Positions 16,988 to 27,141 are shown, numbered from the stretch's first letter. The stretch: DNA of 64,000 bases from Devosia neptuniae (GCF_025452235.1 NZ_CP104965.1:1918501-1982500); one strand, 5' to 3'. Notes: generated from the letters alone by a model not told the origin. Numbers and translations are program-made.

Positions 16988-19900
16988 ATGGGCAAGCTGG
17001 GGGCGTTGCGCTGGTTGGGCGCGGCTGTGCTGATGGGGCTCAGCCTCGTGAGCGCGCAGGCGGCGGACGTCAAGGTGACGGTGCTGGAAAACACCGACCT
17101 GCCGGGGTTCGATTATTCGATCCTCAGGGATACCGATCTCGATGCCTGCCGCAGCGCCTGTGTGGATGACAATATCTGCCGCGCCTTCACCTTCAATGCG
17201 CAGTCCAATTGGTGTTTCCTCAAGGGCGACAGCAACGAAATCGCCGAATTTAACGGTGCCACGTCGGGCCGCGTCAGCCGGGCGCCGACGCCCGCTGCCA
17301 CCGAGGCCGCGCGCCAGGCCGAATTGCCGTTTCCGCCGCAGGATTTGATCTCGCAGGCCAAGAGCTTTGCCACGGGGCTGCCCAGCACAGATACGCCGCC
17401 GCCCAAGACCAGCTATGCCGATCTGGTCGCGGCTGCCGAGCAGGCGGTGACCGAGGAAAATCCGGCTGGAGCCATTGTGGCGTTCCGGCAGGCTTTGGCG
17501 ATCAATGCCAATGACCGGGCCGTCTGGCAGGCGCTGGCCGATGTGGCGCTGGCCCGGGCCAAGGCCGTGGCGGGTCAATCCGAGGGCGACAATAGCTATG
17601 ATCTGGCCTCGACCGGCACGTCGGCGGCGATGAATGCCTTTCTGCGTTCGACCGAGCGGGACGACCGCGCCGTGGCGCTTAAGTCCCTGGCCGAAGGCAT
17701 GGCCTATCGTGAAATGTGGCGCGAGGTGATTGCCACCTATCGCGCGAGCCTGGCGCTGGCGCCGAGCAAGCAATTGCAGGCGGAGCTGGATGATGTGATT
17801 GCCCAGCATGGCTTCCGCGTGACCAGCCATGAAGTGGATGCCGAATCCGCCTCGCCGCGCATCTGCGTGGTGTTTTCCGATCCGCTGCCCTCGGGCAGCA
17901 CGGACCTGTCCGGCTATATCGTGGTGCCCAATGCGCCGCAGGCGGCCATTGAAACGGAGCAGAGCCAGATTTGTATCGATGGCGTGCAGCATGGCGCCCG
18001 TTATGCCATTCAGCTGCGTGCCGGCCTGCCGTCAGCCGATGGCGAAACGCTGCGCAAGGACGTCAAGCTCGACGTCTATGTGCCCGATCGTTCGCCCTTC
18101 GTGGCCTTTGCCAATAATGCCTATGTGATGCCGGCCGGCCTCGGTGGCGGGCTGCCGATCACTTCGGTCAATGCCGAAACCGCTGACGTGATGATCTATC
18201 GCATCGGGGACCGGTCCATTGCCGCCGCGGTGCGCGACGGGGTGTTCCAGGGCTCGCTGACCGGCTATTCGGCCGAGAATGTCGCCGACCAATATGGCGA
18301 AAAGATCTGGGACGGGAAGGTGGACCTCGCCAAGGGGGCGGCCAATGCGCTGACCACCACGGCCATTCCGGTTGCCGATGTGCTCAAGGATATTCCGCCC
18401 GGCGCCTATGTGGTGACCGCCAAGGTGGCCGATAGCGAAGCCGATTATTGGGATAGCCTGGCCACCCAATGGTTCATCGTGTCCAATCTGGGTCTGACCA
18501 CGATTGCGGGCGATGATGGCGTGCATGCCTTTGTGCGCGGGCTGGGCGATGCCAAGCCGATGGCTGGCGTCGATGTGCGGCTGGTCGCGGTCAACAATGA
18601 GATTTTAGGCGAAGGCGTTACGGATGCCGATGGCCGGGCAGTGTTTGCGCCGGGCCTGGCGCGTGGCACGGGCGGCAAGGCGCCGCAATTGCTGGTCGCC
18701 GAAACCAAGGATGGCGATTATGCTTTCCTTGATCTGTCCAAGCCCGCTTTCGATCTGACTGATCGGGGTGTTGAAGGCCGGCCGTCGCCGGGTCCGCTGG
18801 ATCTGTATGCCACCACGGAACGCGGTGTCTATCGACCGGGTGAGACGGTTTATCTGACGGCCCTGTTGCGTGATGCGCGGGCGCAGGCGGTCAAGGATAT
18901 GCCGCTGACCATGGAAGTCGAGCGGCCGGATGGCGTCGTCGCGACCCGGGATGTGCTCCGCGATGGAGGGGCGGGGGGCTATTTCACCGCGCTGCCCATG
19001 GTGGGCGACGCGATGCGTGGCTCCTGGACGGTGCGGCTTTATGCCGACCCCAAGGCGGCGGCGCTGACCAGCGTGGCCTTCCTCGTCGAGGATTTCGAGC
19101 CTGAGCGGTTGGCCTTTGATATTACTGCGCCCGATGCACCGGTCGAAACGGGCGTCGAGACTGCCATCGATGTCACCGCGAAATATCTCTATGGCGCTAC
19201 GGCGCCTGGCCTGGCGGTGGAAGCCGACGCGGTGCTGCGGCCGCGCACGACGCTGGAGCAATTCCCCGGCTATACCTTTGGCCGCGAAGACGACACGATC
19301 GAAACCAATCGCGAGCCGCTGGGCGTGGTCGGCACGACCGATGAAGCCGGCAAGGCGGTCGCCGCTGTCGTGCTGCCCGAGCCGCAATCCACCACGCGGC
19401 CGCTCGAAGCCCAGATCATTCTGCGGCTGGTCGATACCAATGGCCGCACGGTCGAGCGCTCGCTGACCCGTCCGGTGCTTGCCGATGTCGATCGGATCGG
19501 CATCAAGCCGGCCTTTACCGACGCGACGGGCCTGGGCGAAGGCAGCAAGGCCGAGTTCGATATCGTGGCGGTTTCGCCGCAGGGCGAAGCGATTGCCAAG
19601 ACGGGCCTGACCTGGACGCTGTCGCGCATCGAAACCAACTACCAATGGTATCGCGATGGCAGCAGCTGGAAGTGGGAAGCCATTACGACGACGCGCGAAG
19701 CGGCCAATGGGACGCTCGACACGGTCGCAGGCGGGCCCGCCCGCATCGGCGCCAATGTGAATTGGGGCCGTTACCAGCTCGAAATCGAAAGCGCCGGGCC
19801 CAATCCGACCTCGTCGACCTACGAATTCTATGCCGGCTATTATTATGCCGATGCCGGCAGCGACACGCCGGACACGCTGCAGGTGGCGCTGGACAAGCCG

Positions 19901-22486
19901 GCCTATCGCGTCGGTGACACCGCCAATCTCAAGCTCGATCCGCAATTTGCCGGCACGGCTTTGGTGATGGTGGTGGATAACCGCATCATCGATATGGTTG
20001 CTGTCGAAGTGCCCGAAGGCGGCATGACTGTGCCGCTCAAGGTCACCGAGCAATGGGGGCCGGGCGCCTATGTGACGGCCGTGCTCTATCGTCCGTCCGA
20101 TGCCAGTGAAAAGCGCATGCCGTCACGGGCTTTGGGCCTGGCCTTTGCCGATGTCGAGCCGGGCGATCTCAAGCTCGCCACGAGCATCGACGCGCCCAAG
20201 GAAACGCTGCCGCGCCAAAGCTTCACCGCCACGGTCAAGCTGGGCAATGTGGCCGCCGGGCAGCAGACCTATGTGGCCGTTGCCGCGGTGGATCTGGGCA
20301 TTCTCAACCTCACCAATTTCAAGGTGCCGGCGCCCGACGACTGGTATTTCGGCCAGCGGCAGCTGGGCATGGAAATCCGCGATCTCTATGGGCTGCTGAT
20401 CGACCCGACCCAGGGCCTGCCCGGCGCGATGCGTTCGGGCGGCGATGGCGGGGCGTCCCGCCTGGGCACACCGCCGCCAACTTCGGTGCTGGTGGCTTTG
20501 CATTCGGGTATCGTCAAGGTCGATGCTGAGGGCAATGCGACCGTCACCTTCGAGATGCCAGACTTTTCCGGCACGGTGCGGCTGATGGCCATGGCCTGGA
20601 CTGACACGGCGGTTGGCCATGCTTCGGCCGATGTTATCGTGCGCGATCCGGTCGTCGTGACACTGAGCCCGCCGCGCTTCCTGCGCGTGGGGGATGAGTC
20701 TCGCCTCTTGGTCGAGGTCAACAATGTCAGCGGCGCCGCCGGGAGCTATGGCATTGCGCTGAGCACCGGACAGGGCATTTCGACCGATGCGGAAAATACC
20801 GATGTCGAACTGGCCCAGGGCGCGCGCACGTCGCTCGACCTGAGCCTAACCGGAACGGGGATTGGCGATTGGCCGGTGGTGTTGACCATTACCGCGCCCG
20901 ATGGTTCGATCCAGAAGAAGGAGCTGACGCTGGGCGTCCGCGCCACCAGTGGGCCGGTGACCACCAGCCGGTTGATTCCGCTGCCGGCGGGGAAAACCGT
21001 CAGCGTCGAGGACAGCTATTTCGATAGCTATATGGCCAATACTGGTGCGCTGACGCTCGCCATTGGTCCGCTGGCGCGTCTCGATGTACCAAGCCTGCTG
21101 CTCTCGCTCGACCGCTACCCCTATGGGTGCGCCGAGCAGACCTCGAGCCGTGCTCTGCCGCTGCTGTACCTCAACGAAGTGGCCAGCATGATCGGGGTGG
21201 GCAGTGACGACAAGCTCAACGAGACCGTGACCAAGGCCATTGCCTCGACCCTTGCCAAGCAGACCTCCACCGGCGGTTTTGGCCTCTGGGGTCCGTTCGA
21301 TGGCGGGGATCTGTGGCTGGATGCCTATGTCACCGACTTCCTGATCCGGGCCAAGGCGGAAGGCTATGCCGTGCCCGAGGATGCCATGACCATGGCGCTG
21401 GATAACCTTTCCAACCAGGTGTCCTACGCCACCGATTTCGACAATGGCGGGGAAGCCATTGCCTATGCGCTGCACGATCTGGCCCGCGCCGGCCGTGCCG
21501 CCATTGGCGATCTGCGCTATTACCTCGAAGCCCGGCTCGATGCCTTCGCTTCGCCGCTGGCCAAGGCCCAGCTGGGCGCGGCTTTGGCGCTTTATGGCGA
21601 TAGCACCCGCTCGGAAACCGCCTTCCTCGCTGCCGTGGAAGATCTGCGCAAGGCCGAGCAACCCAATCGCTATCGCTCCGATTATGGGAGCCTCTTGCGT
21701 GATACAGCGGGCGTGCTGACGCTAGCCGCCGAGTTCAAGCCGGCCGGCGTGGATATTGGTGCGCTTACCAGCCAATTGGCCAAGCTGCGGGATCGGGCGC
21801 GCTATACCTCGACCCAGGAAGACAGCTGGACGCTGCTGGCTGCAGCTGCAGTGGGCCGCGATAGTGCCGATGGCTCCATTACGGTCAATGGGGAGGCGTT
21901 GACCGGTCCGGTCTATCGCCGCTTTGACCAGGAAGAGCTGGAAGCTGCTGCTGTCGAGATCACCAATAATGGTGCGACCGATACGGAAGCCAAGGTGACG
22001 GTGACAGCCATTCCGCTGACGCCGCCGCCGGTTTCGAGCAATGGCTTTAGCATCACGCGGGAATATTTCCTGCCTGATGGCACCAGCGTTGATCCGCAGG
22101 ATGCGCCAATCGCCCAGAATGAGCGGCTGGTAGTGTTGCTGACGGTCAAGCCGCAGCATCTGGGCTCGGGGCAATATGTCATTGCCGATCCGCTGCCGGC
22201 GGGTTTCGAAATCGAAAACCCGGACCTGTCGGCGGGCGAGGGCGTGTCCGATTTCGCCTGGCTCACGGTGGATGCGCCGACCCATGTGGAATCGCGCACC
22301 GACCAGTTCGTCGCGGCCTTCCGCTATTATTCGGATACCGCCACGTTCAGGACGGCCTATATGGTCCGCGCCGTTTCCCCGGGCAGTTTCACCCTGCCGG
22401 GCGCGACGGTGGAGGACATGTACCGGCCCGAATTCCGCGGCAATACCGCCGCGGGCCGCATCGAGGTCACCCAAGCGGGACAATGA
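16988..22486 (+). CDS. Alpha-2-macroglobulin family protein with N-terminal PAN-like domain
   Basis: About 1832 residues, normal for bacterial alpha-2-macroglobulin (E. coli YfhM class), an envelope protease trap. The order is a signal peptide (GAAVLMGLSLVSAQAA), a PAN/Apple-like segment with paired cysteines (DLDACRSACVDDNICRAFTF, about residues 48-67), MG repeats, and the thioester motif YGCAEQ at about 1379-1384, then the helical thioester domain. I use the ATG at 16988; an ATG 18 bases earlier is also possible. Its stop overlaps the PBP1C start by 4 bases, the known partner arrangement. Confidence 0.92.
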   Translation: MGKLGALRWLGAAVLMGLSLVSAQAADVKVTVLENTDLPGFDYSILRDTDLDACRSACVDDNICRAFTFNAQSNWCFLKGDSNEIAEFNGATSGRVSRAPTPAATEAARQAELPFPPQDLISQAKSFATGLPSTDTPPPKTSYADLVAAAEQAVTEENPAGAIVAFRQALAINANDRAVWQALADVALARAKAVAGQSEGDNSYDLASTGTSAAMNAFLRSTERDDRAVALKSLAEGMAYREMWREVIATYRASLALAPSKQLQAELDDVIAQHGFRVTSHEVDAESASPRICVVFSDPLPSGSTDLSGYIVVPNAPQAAIETEQSQICIDGVQHGARYAIQLRAGLPSADGETLRKDVKLDVYVPDRSPFVAFANNAYVMPAGLGGGLPITSVNAETADVMIYRIGDRSIAAAVRDGVFQGSLTGYSAENVADQYGEKIWDGKVDLAKGAANALTTTAIPVADVLKDIPPGAYVVTAKVADSEADYWDSLATQWFIVSNLGLTTIAGDDGVHAFVRGLGDAKPMAGVDVRLVAVNNEILGEGVTDADGRAVFAPGLARGTGGKAPQLLVAETKDGDYAFLDLSKPAFDLTDRGVEGRPSPGPLDLYATTERGVYRPGETVYLTALLRDARAQAVKDMPLTMEVERPDGVVATRDVLRDGGAGGYFTALPMVGDAMRGSWTVRLYADPKAAALTSVAFLVEDFEPERLAFDITAPDAPVETGVETAIDVTAKYLYGATAPGLAVEADAVLRPRTTLEQFPGYTFGREDDTIETNREPLGVVGTTDEAGKAVAAVVLPEPQSTTRPLEAQIILRLVDTNGRTVERSLTRPVLADVDRIGIKPAFTDATGLGEGSKAEFDIVAVSPQGEAIAKTGLTWTLSRIETNYQWYRDGSSWKWEAITTTREAANGTLDTVAGGPARIGANVNWGRYQLEIESAGPNPTSSTYEFYAGYYYADAGSDTPDTLQVALDKPAYRVGDTANLKLDPQFAGTALVMVVDNRIIDMVAVEVPEGGMTVPLKVTEQWGPGAYVTAVLYRPSDASEKRMPSRALGLAFADVEPGDLKLATSIDAPKETLPRQSFTATVKLGNVAAGQQTYVAVAAVDLGILNLTNFKVPAPDDWYFGQRQLGMEIRDLYGLLIDPTQGLPGAMRSGGDGGASRLGTPPPTSVLVALHSGIVKVDAEGNATVTFEMPDFSGTVRLMAMAWTDTAVGHASADVIVRDPVVVTLSPPRFLRVGDESRLLVEVNNVSGAAGSYGIALSTGQGISTDAENTDVELAQGARTSLDLSLTGTGIGDWPVVLTITAPDGSIQKKELTLGVRATSGPVTTSRLIPLPAGKTVSVEDSYFDSYMANTGALTLAIGPLARLDVPSLLLSLDRYPYGCAEQTSSRALPLLYLNEVASMIGVGSDDKLNETVTKAIASTLAKQTSTGGFGLWGPFDGGDLWLDAYVTDFLIRAKAEGYAVPEDAMTMALDNLSNQVSYATDFDNGGEAIAYALHDLARAGRAAIGDLRYYLEARLDAFASPLAKAQLGAALALYGDSTRSETAFLAAVEDLRKAEQPNRYRSDYGSLLRDTAGVLTLAAEFKPAGVDIGALTSQLAKLRDRARYTSTQEDSWTLLAAAAVGRDSADGSITVNGEALTGPVYRRFDQEELEAAAVEITNNGATDTEAKVTVTAIPLTPPPVSSNGFSITREYFLPDGTSVDPQDAPIAQNERLVVLLTVKPQHLGSGQYVIADPLPAGFEIENPDLSAGEGVSDFAWLTVDAPTHVESRTDQFVAAFRYYSDTATFRTAYMVRAVSPGSFTLPGATVEDMYRPEFRGNTAAGRIEVTQAGQ

Positions 22487-24615
22487 CCGAGACGGGCGCC
22501 AGTGCTGCACGCAAAGCTCCGCGCTGGCGGCGGGTGGCGCTTGTCGCCTGCCTGCTCGCCGGCGGGTTGCTGGCCGGCGGCACGATCTATGTCCGCTCGG
22601 TGATCGGGGAGATTGCCGCGACCCTGCCGGTTTTGCCTGATCTGGCCACCATGCCGGTATCGGTCGCGGTGGTGGATCGGGACGGGCAATTGCTGCGGCC
22701 GTTCACCACCAAGGATGGGCGCTGGCGCTTGCCCGTCACGACGGCGCAGGTCGATCGGCGGTTTCTCGATATGCTGGTGGCCTATGAGGATCGCGGCTTT
22801 GCCGGTCACCATGGCGTTGAATGGGGCTCCATGCTGCGCGCGGCGGGGCAATATGTGGGGGCAGGGGGCAATATCGTTTCGGGCGGCTCGACTCTGACCA
22901 TGCAGGTGGCCCGCCTGCTCGAGGGCGCGCCCACACGAAATCTCTGGGGCAAGCTGCGCCAGATGGTGCATGCCGATAGCCTCGAGCGGCAATTGAGCAA
23001 GGATCAGATCCTCAATCTCTATCTGACGCTGGCGCCCTATGGCGGCAATATCGAGGGCATTCGCGCGGCCAGCCTTGCCTATTTCGGCAAGGAGCCGACG
23101 CGGCTGACCACGGCCGAGGCGGCTTTGCTGGTCGCCCTGCCGCAATCGCCCGAAGCTCGCCGGCCCGATCGGGACCCCGATGCCGCCCGCCGCAGCCGCG
23201 ACATGGTGCTCGACCGGCTGGTCACGGCAGGCGCCATTGCCGCCGAGGAGGCGGAAGCGGCCAAGCAGGAGCCGATCCCTACGGCGCGCAAGCAGTTTCC
23301 CATGCTGGCCAGCCACATGGCCGAGCAGGCTTTGCGGGCGCAGCCGGGCATGCGCCAGATCGGCCTGACGGTGGACAAAAGATTGCAGGATGCGCTGGAG
23401 CGGCTGGGTGCTGCCCGTGCCCGCCAGATCGATCCCAAAGTGTCCGTGGCGATTGTCGCGGCTGATATCCAAACCGGGGAGATCCTTGCCTCGGTCGGCT
23501 CGGCGGGCCTCTTCAATGCCGAGAGCGCCGGCTATGTCGACATGACCAGCGCCATTCGTTCGCCCGGCTCGACGCTCAAGCCGCTGATTTATGGGCTGGC
23601 CTTCGAATTGGGCCTCGCCCATCCCGAAAGCCTGATCGAAGACCGGCCGACCGCCTTTGGCGGTTATGTGCCGGTCAATTTCGACGGCTTCAGCCGGGGC
23701 ACGGTGACGGTGCGGCAGGCACTGACCGAATCGCTCAATATTCCGGCCGTCGTGGTGCTCGACGCGGTGGGACCGTCGCGGCTGATTTCGCGGATGAAGC
23801 GGGCATATGCCGATCCGCGCCTGCCGGTGAATACAGCGCCGAGCCTTGCCGTGGGGCTGGGTGGCGTGGGCATTTCGCTGCGCGATCTGGTGTCCATCTA
23901 TGGCGCCATTGCCCGCGGCGGCTCGCCGGTGCGGCTACGCGATGGGGTCAAGCCCGATACGACATTGGCGTTCGAAAAGCCTGCGCCGGTGCTTGATCCG
24001 GTCGCGGCCTGGTATGTCGCCGATATCTTGGCCGATGTGCCGCCGCCGCTGAATGGTTCACCCGGCCGTATCGCCTACAAGACCGGCACGTCCTATGGCT
24101 ATCGCGATGCCTGGGCCATCGGGTTTGACGGCAAGACGGTGATCGGCGTCTGGGTCGGCAGGCCTGATGGTGCGCCGGTGCCGGGGCTGTCGGGCATTAT
24201 CGGTGCCGCGCCGATCCTGTTCGAGAGTTTCGATCGGTTGGGAAGTCGCACAGCGCCGTTGCGCAAGGCGCCGCCGGGCGTGCTGTTTGCTTCCAACACC
24301 CAATTGCCCGCGCCGCTGCGCCGCTTCCGCCATCCCAATGAAGATGTCGTGGCGCGCGATGCTGCGCCCAAGATCGCCTTTCCGGCCGACGGGGTCGATG
24401 TCGATCTGGGGCTGGCTTCGGGCAGCGCGGCTTCGCTCATGGTCAAGGTGCGCGACGGGGTGCCGCCCTTCACCTTCTTTGCCAATGGCGCGCCGTTTGG
24501 TCGGTCGGCTTTCGCCCGCCAGAACGCCTGGCAGCCGGATGGAGCGGGCTATGTGACGCTCTCGGTGGTGGATGCCGAGGGGCGAGGGGACAAGGTTACG
24601 GTGTTTTTGAACTGA
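22483..24615 (+). CDS. pbpC: Penicillin-binding protein 1C (transglycosylase/transpeptidase)
   Basis: A 710-residue bifunctional peptidoglycan synthase with one N-terminal membrane anchor (about residues 18-38). The GT51 domain has AYEDRGFAGHHGVEW (about 100-114). The transpeptidase has the active-site SPGSTLKP (Ser about 364), SLN, and KTGTSYGYRDAW (about 533). The C-terminus resembles the PBP1C-specific BiPBP_C domain. It is coupled to the alpha-2-macroglobulin gene by an ATGA overlap; the two proteins are thought to cooperate in repairing and guarding the wall after damage (established knowledge for the pair). Confidence 0.93.
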   Translation: MTETGASAARKAPRWRRVALVACLLAGGLLAGGTIYVRSVIGEIAATLPVLPDLATMPVSVAVVDRDGQLLRPFTTKDGRWRLPVTTAQVDRRFLDMLVAYEDRGFAGHHGVEWGSMLRAAGQYVGAGGNIVSGGSTLTMQVARLLEGAPTRNLWGKLRQMVHADSLERQLSKDQILNLYLTLAPYGGNIEGIRAASLAYFGKEPTRLTTAEAALLVALPQSPEARRPDRDPDAARRSRDMVLDRLVTAGAIAAEEAEAAKQEPIPTARKQFPMLASHMAEQALRAQPGMRQIGLTVDKRLQDALERLGAARARQIDPKVSVAIVAADIQTGEILASVGSAGLFNAESAGYVDMTSAIRSPGSTLKPLIYGLAFELGLAHPESLIEDRPTAFGGYVPVNFDGFSRGTVTVRQALTESLNIPAVVVLDAVGPSRLISRMKRAYADPRLPVNTAPSLAVGLGGVGISLRDLVSIYGAIARGGSPVRLRDGVKPDTTLAFEKPAPVLDPVAAWYVADILADVPPPLNGSPGRIAYKTGTSYGYRDAWAIGFDGKTVIGVWVGRPDGAPVPGLSGIIGAAPILFESFDRLGSRTAPLRKAPPGVLFASNTQLPAPLRRFRHPNEDVVARDAAPKIAFPADGVDVDLGLASGSAASLMVKVRDGVPPFTFFANGAPFGRSAFARQNAWQPDGAGYVTLSVVDAEGRGDKVTVFLN

Positions 24616-24659
24616 GGGGTGTGTTGGTCCCAACGCCTCCCCAGTGAGTGAGCATGCAA

Positions 24660-24688
24660 AAAGCCCCGGATTTTTCATCCGGGGCTTT
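24660..24688. terminator. Bidirectional intrinsic terminator between pbpC and hmuR
   Basis: A 12-bp perfect stem, AAAGCCCCGGAT / ATCCGGGGCTTT, with a 5-base loop is flanked by A- and T-runs. It lies between the convergent pbpC and TonB-dependent receptor genes and should stop transcription in both directions. Confidence 0.92.
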
Positions 24689-24693
24689 GGTTT

Positions 24694-26763
24694 TTACCAG
24701 TCAAACTGCTTGGCCAGGGTCACCTTGAAGGTGCGGCCGAGTGAGCGGTCGGGGGTCTGGTTGTCGCGGTAATCGACGTTGAAGATGTTGTCGATGCCGA
24801 AGCGCAACTCGGAGCCTTGCAGCGGGCCGGTGGTTGGCTTCCAGGAGGTGAACAGATCGAGCGTGCTGTAGGCGGGGGTTCCGCTGGATCCGGCTATTGC
24901 CGGCGTCACGCCCGTTTCGGTCGATGCCGCGAACGTGGCCTTGATGCCATACTCAATTCCATATTCCGGCTCGCGACCCCCGACGGTAACCACCAGCTTG
25001 TGGGCAGGGATGGAAGTGAGCGCAGCGCCGGTCAAATCGTTCTTGCCGACCGTTGCGGTATAGGCGACGCGGCCGAACAAGCGTTCGGATTCGTAGGCGC
25101 CCTCCACTTCCACACCATAGATCGTGGCTTCCCCGATATTGCGATAGTAGGGGTTGCCGGGAACGCTTGGTGAAGACTCGATCATGTTAGTCAATTCGCT
25201 ATAGAAGCCGGTGACCTTGACGCTGGCCTGGTCGCCGTCCTGGATCAGTTCGTAACCGGACAGCGCGAAGCCGGCTTCGTAATTGTTGGAGCTTTCCTTT
25301 TCGAGGCCCAGGCTGGGGCCCTTGGTTGCATTGTATTGGTAAAGCTCATCCAGCGTTGGCAGGCGTTCGGTGTGAGCGACCGAGCCGAAGATCGAGAAAT
25401 TCTCGTTGATATCGTAGAGAGCGGCGATCTTGGGTGAGAGGGCGACGTCATCGATGTTGCGCTCGCCCTTGGTGGTTTCTTCCGGCCGCTGCCAGACGAA
25501 ATCGGCACGACCGCCTGTGATGATGGTCAGGCGATCGTCATAGATGGCCTCGTTCTGCACGAAGACGCCAAGTCTTGTGTCGGTGCCTTCCGGATGGGTG
25601 GTGATCGGGGTGTCAGTGCCAGTCGCCGTACTGAAGGCAATGCGATCCTGGTAGCTGGTCTGCACGCCATAGGTCAGGTAATGTGTCCAGTCTCCGAGAT
25701 CGAATTCTGAAGTGTTCTGGATATTGCCCTGCCAAGTGCGGTAGCCGTATTCAGCCTCGGCAAAGCCACCCAACGGGGAGCCGGTCTGGGTCACATAAGT
25801 GTCCGAGAATGACAAGTTGGCCTTGAGGTCAACCCAAGGATTGTCGCTGTCGGCATTTTCGTAGCTCAATACGGCTGTTTGATCGACGACCGTGCGATCG
25901 ACAAGGCCGAACATCGCGGATGTGCCGGTCTGGGCGTAATCCTGCTGGTCCGCATCGCTGCTCCAGCGCTGATAGGAGAGGCGCAGTACCTGCTCGTCAT
26001 TGTCGCCAAAGCGGGCCGTGCCCTTGATCAGGCCCGACAGCGCATCGAAGTCGGAGCCGGACAGCGTACCGCCATTGGCCAGGTCGTACTCTTCCGAACG
26101 GCGCCAATTGCCGGCGGCCAACACGTCGAAGCTTTCATTGACGCGCTGGGCGACAATGCCTGAAACCAAAGTGCCATCGCCATTGGAGCTGTACTGGGTC
26201 TTGAGGCGGGCAGCGCCGGTATGGCCCTCGGTAATGAAGTCTGAGGCGTCCTTGGTGGTGAAGTTGATCACCCCGCCCAAGGCGCCCGAGCCATAAAGCG
26301 TTGAGGACGCCGGGCCGCGCAGCACTTCGACTTGCTTGTAAAGCTCGGGATCGGAGAAGAACGAGCCCATGCGGTATTGCTCGTAGAACTTCTTGGCGCC
26401 ATCGACAGTGACGATGATACGCGCTTCGTCGCCCGAGGTTTCGGCCGTGCCGATGCCGCGGATGTTGAAGGATTCGCCGAAAACGCGGTCCGAGCCGATG
26501 ATGGTGACGCCGGGTACGGTACTCAGCACCTCGCCGATGCTCGTCGCCTGCACGGCGTCGATATCGTCCTGATTGACCACCGTCACGGCCTGCGGGGTGT
26601 CGATGGCGATCTTGGGCGCCCCCGCCCCGATCACCAGACGCTCCAGCATCGTTATATTGCTTGCATTCGTGGTGGTGGCTTGGGCGAACGCCGCCCCCAT
26701 CCCAACCACACTCAACGCCGCGCCGCACATCAGTGCAGCCGCATGCGACCTGACCAGCCCCAT
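24694..26763 (-). CDS. hmuR: TonB-dependent haem receptor
   Basis: A 689-residue outer-membrane receptor for haem or haemoproteins. It has a signal peptide ending AFAQA, a probable TonB box (ERLVIGAG), a plug domain (IRGIGTAETSGDEAR; VLRGPASSTLYGSGALGG, about residues 150-167) and a beta-barrel ending in an aromatic residue (FKVTLAKQFDW). It is divergent from hemP-hmuSTUV-exbB-exbD-tonB, which supplies the haem-specific reading. Two IRO-type boxes lie upstream. The family and context are firm; the exact ligand is not. Confidence 0.87.
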   Translation of the reverse strand: MGLVRSHAAALMCGAALSVVGMGAAFAQATTTNASNITMLERLVIGAGAPKIAIDTPQAVTVVNQDDIDAVQATSIGEVLSTVPGVTIIGSDRVFGESFNIRGIGTAETSGDEARIIVTVDGAKKFYEQYRMGSFFSDPELYKQVEVLRGPASSTLYGSGALGGVINFTTKDASDFITEGHTGAARLKTQYSSNGDGTLVSGIVAQRVNESFDVLAAGNWRRSEEYDLANGGTLSGSDFDALSGLIKGTARFGDNDEQVLRLSYQRWSSDADQQDYAQTGTSAMFGLVDRTVVDQTAVLSYENADSDNPWVDLKANLSFSDTYVTQTGSPLGGFAEAEYGYRTWQGNIQNTSEFDLGDWTHYLTYGVQTSYQDRIAFSTATGTDTPITTHPEGTDTRLGVFVQNEAIYDDRLTIITGGRADFVWQRPEETTKGERNIDDVALSPKIAALYDINENFSIFGSVAHTERLPTLDELYQYNATKGPSLGLEKESSNNYEAGFALSGYELIQDGDQASVKVTGFYSELTNMIESSPSVPGNPYYRNIGEATIYGVEVEGAYESERLFGRVAYTATVGKNDLTGAALTSIPAHKLVVTVGGREPEYGIEYGIKATFAASTETGVTPAIAGSSGTPAYSTLDLFTSWKPTTGPLQGSELRFGIDNIFNVDYRDNQTPDRSLGRTFKVTLAKQFDW

Positions 26764-26842
26764 TGTTAACTCCAGTAGTCTGTTTTTGGTTTGTCGGTTT
26801 TGGCTGGCGGCTGGCTGGCTGTTCGTGACCCGGTCTTTAAGC

Positions 26843-26857
26843 TGACTCTTAAAATCA
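26843..26857. promoter_or_regulatory. Candidate iron-responsive IRO/RirA box, hmuR side
   Basis: TGACTCTTAAAATCA fits the TGA-N9-TCA pattern described for RirA-type IRO boxes in Rhizobiales. It lies 80 bases upstream of the hmuR start. An overlapping inverted repeat, TTTAAG-N6-CTTAAA, spans 26836-26853 and could serve another iron regulator such as Irr or Fur. No RirA gene is in the window. Confidence 0.6.
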
Positions 26858-26880
26858 CCTATTGCGTCCTGTAATTAACA

Positions 26881-26895
26881 TGACTAGTAGAGTCA
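26881..26895. promoter_or_regulatory. Candidate iron-responsive IRO/RirA box, hemP side
   Basis: TGACTAGTAGAGTCA is a perfect TGACT-N5-AGTCA palindrome that also fits TGA-N9-TCA. It lies 70 bases upstream of hemP and 38 bases from the first box. On the minus strand TTGACT at its edge could also be an hmuR -35 element. One site facing each divergent transcript is expected if both are repressed under iron-replete conditions. Confidence 0.65.
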
Positions 26896-26964
26896 AGAAA
26901 CCATGGACAGATCGGCCGCCGCTGTCAGGCACAGCCAAGCCACTGATCCGACGAGACATTAGTG

Positions 26965-27141
26965 ATGCAACGAAGCGATCAATCACCGCCGGGCAAGCCA
27001 GCCAATGCAGTGCCGCAAGGCACCAGAACCGTCACCACCGCTGAACTGTTCGGCGGCGGGGACGAAATCGTGCTGCTGCATAACGGGGTGCCATACCGGT
27101 TGCGCATCACCCGCCAGGACAAGCTCATTCTGACCAAATAG
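26965..27141 (+). CDS. hemP: Hemin uptake protein HemP
   Basis: A 58-residue protein starting MQRSDQSPPGKPAN. The C-terminal half matches the HemP family: TVTTAELFGGGDEIVLLHNG, then VPYRLRITRQDKLILTK, a small beta-rich domain that is often the first gene of haem operons and is linked to their expression. It ends 8 bases before hmuS and follows an IRO-type site by 70 bases. Confidence 0.85.
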   Translation: MQRSDQSPPGKPANAVPQGTRTVTTAELFGGGDEIVLLHNGVPYRLRITRQDKLILTK

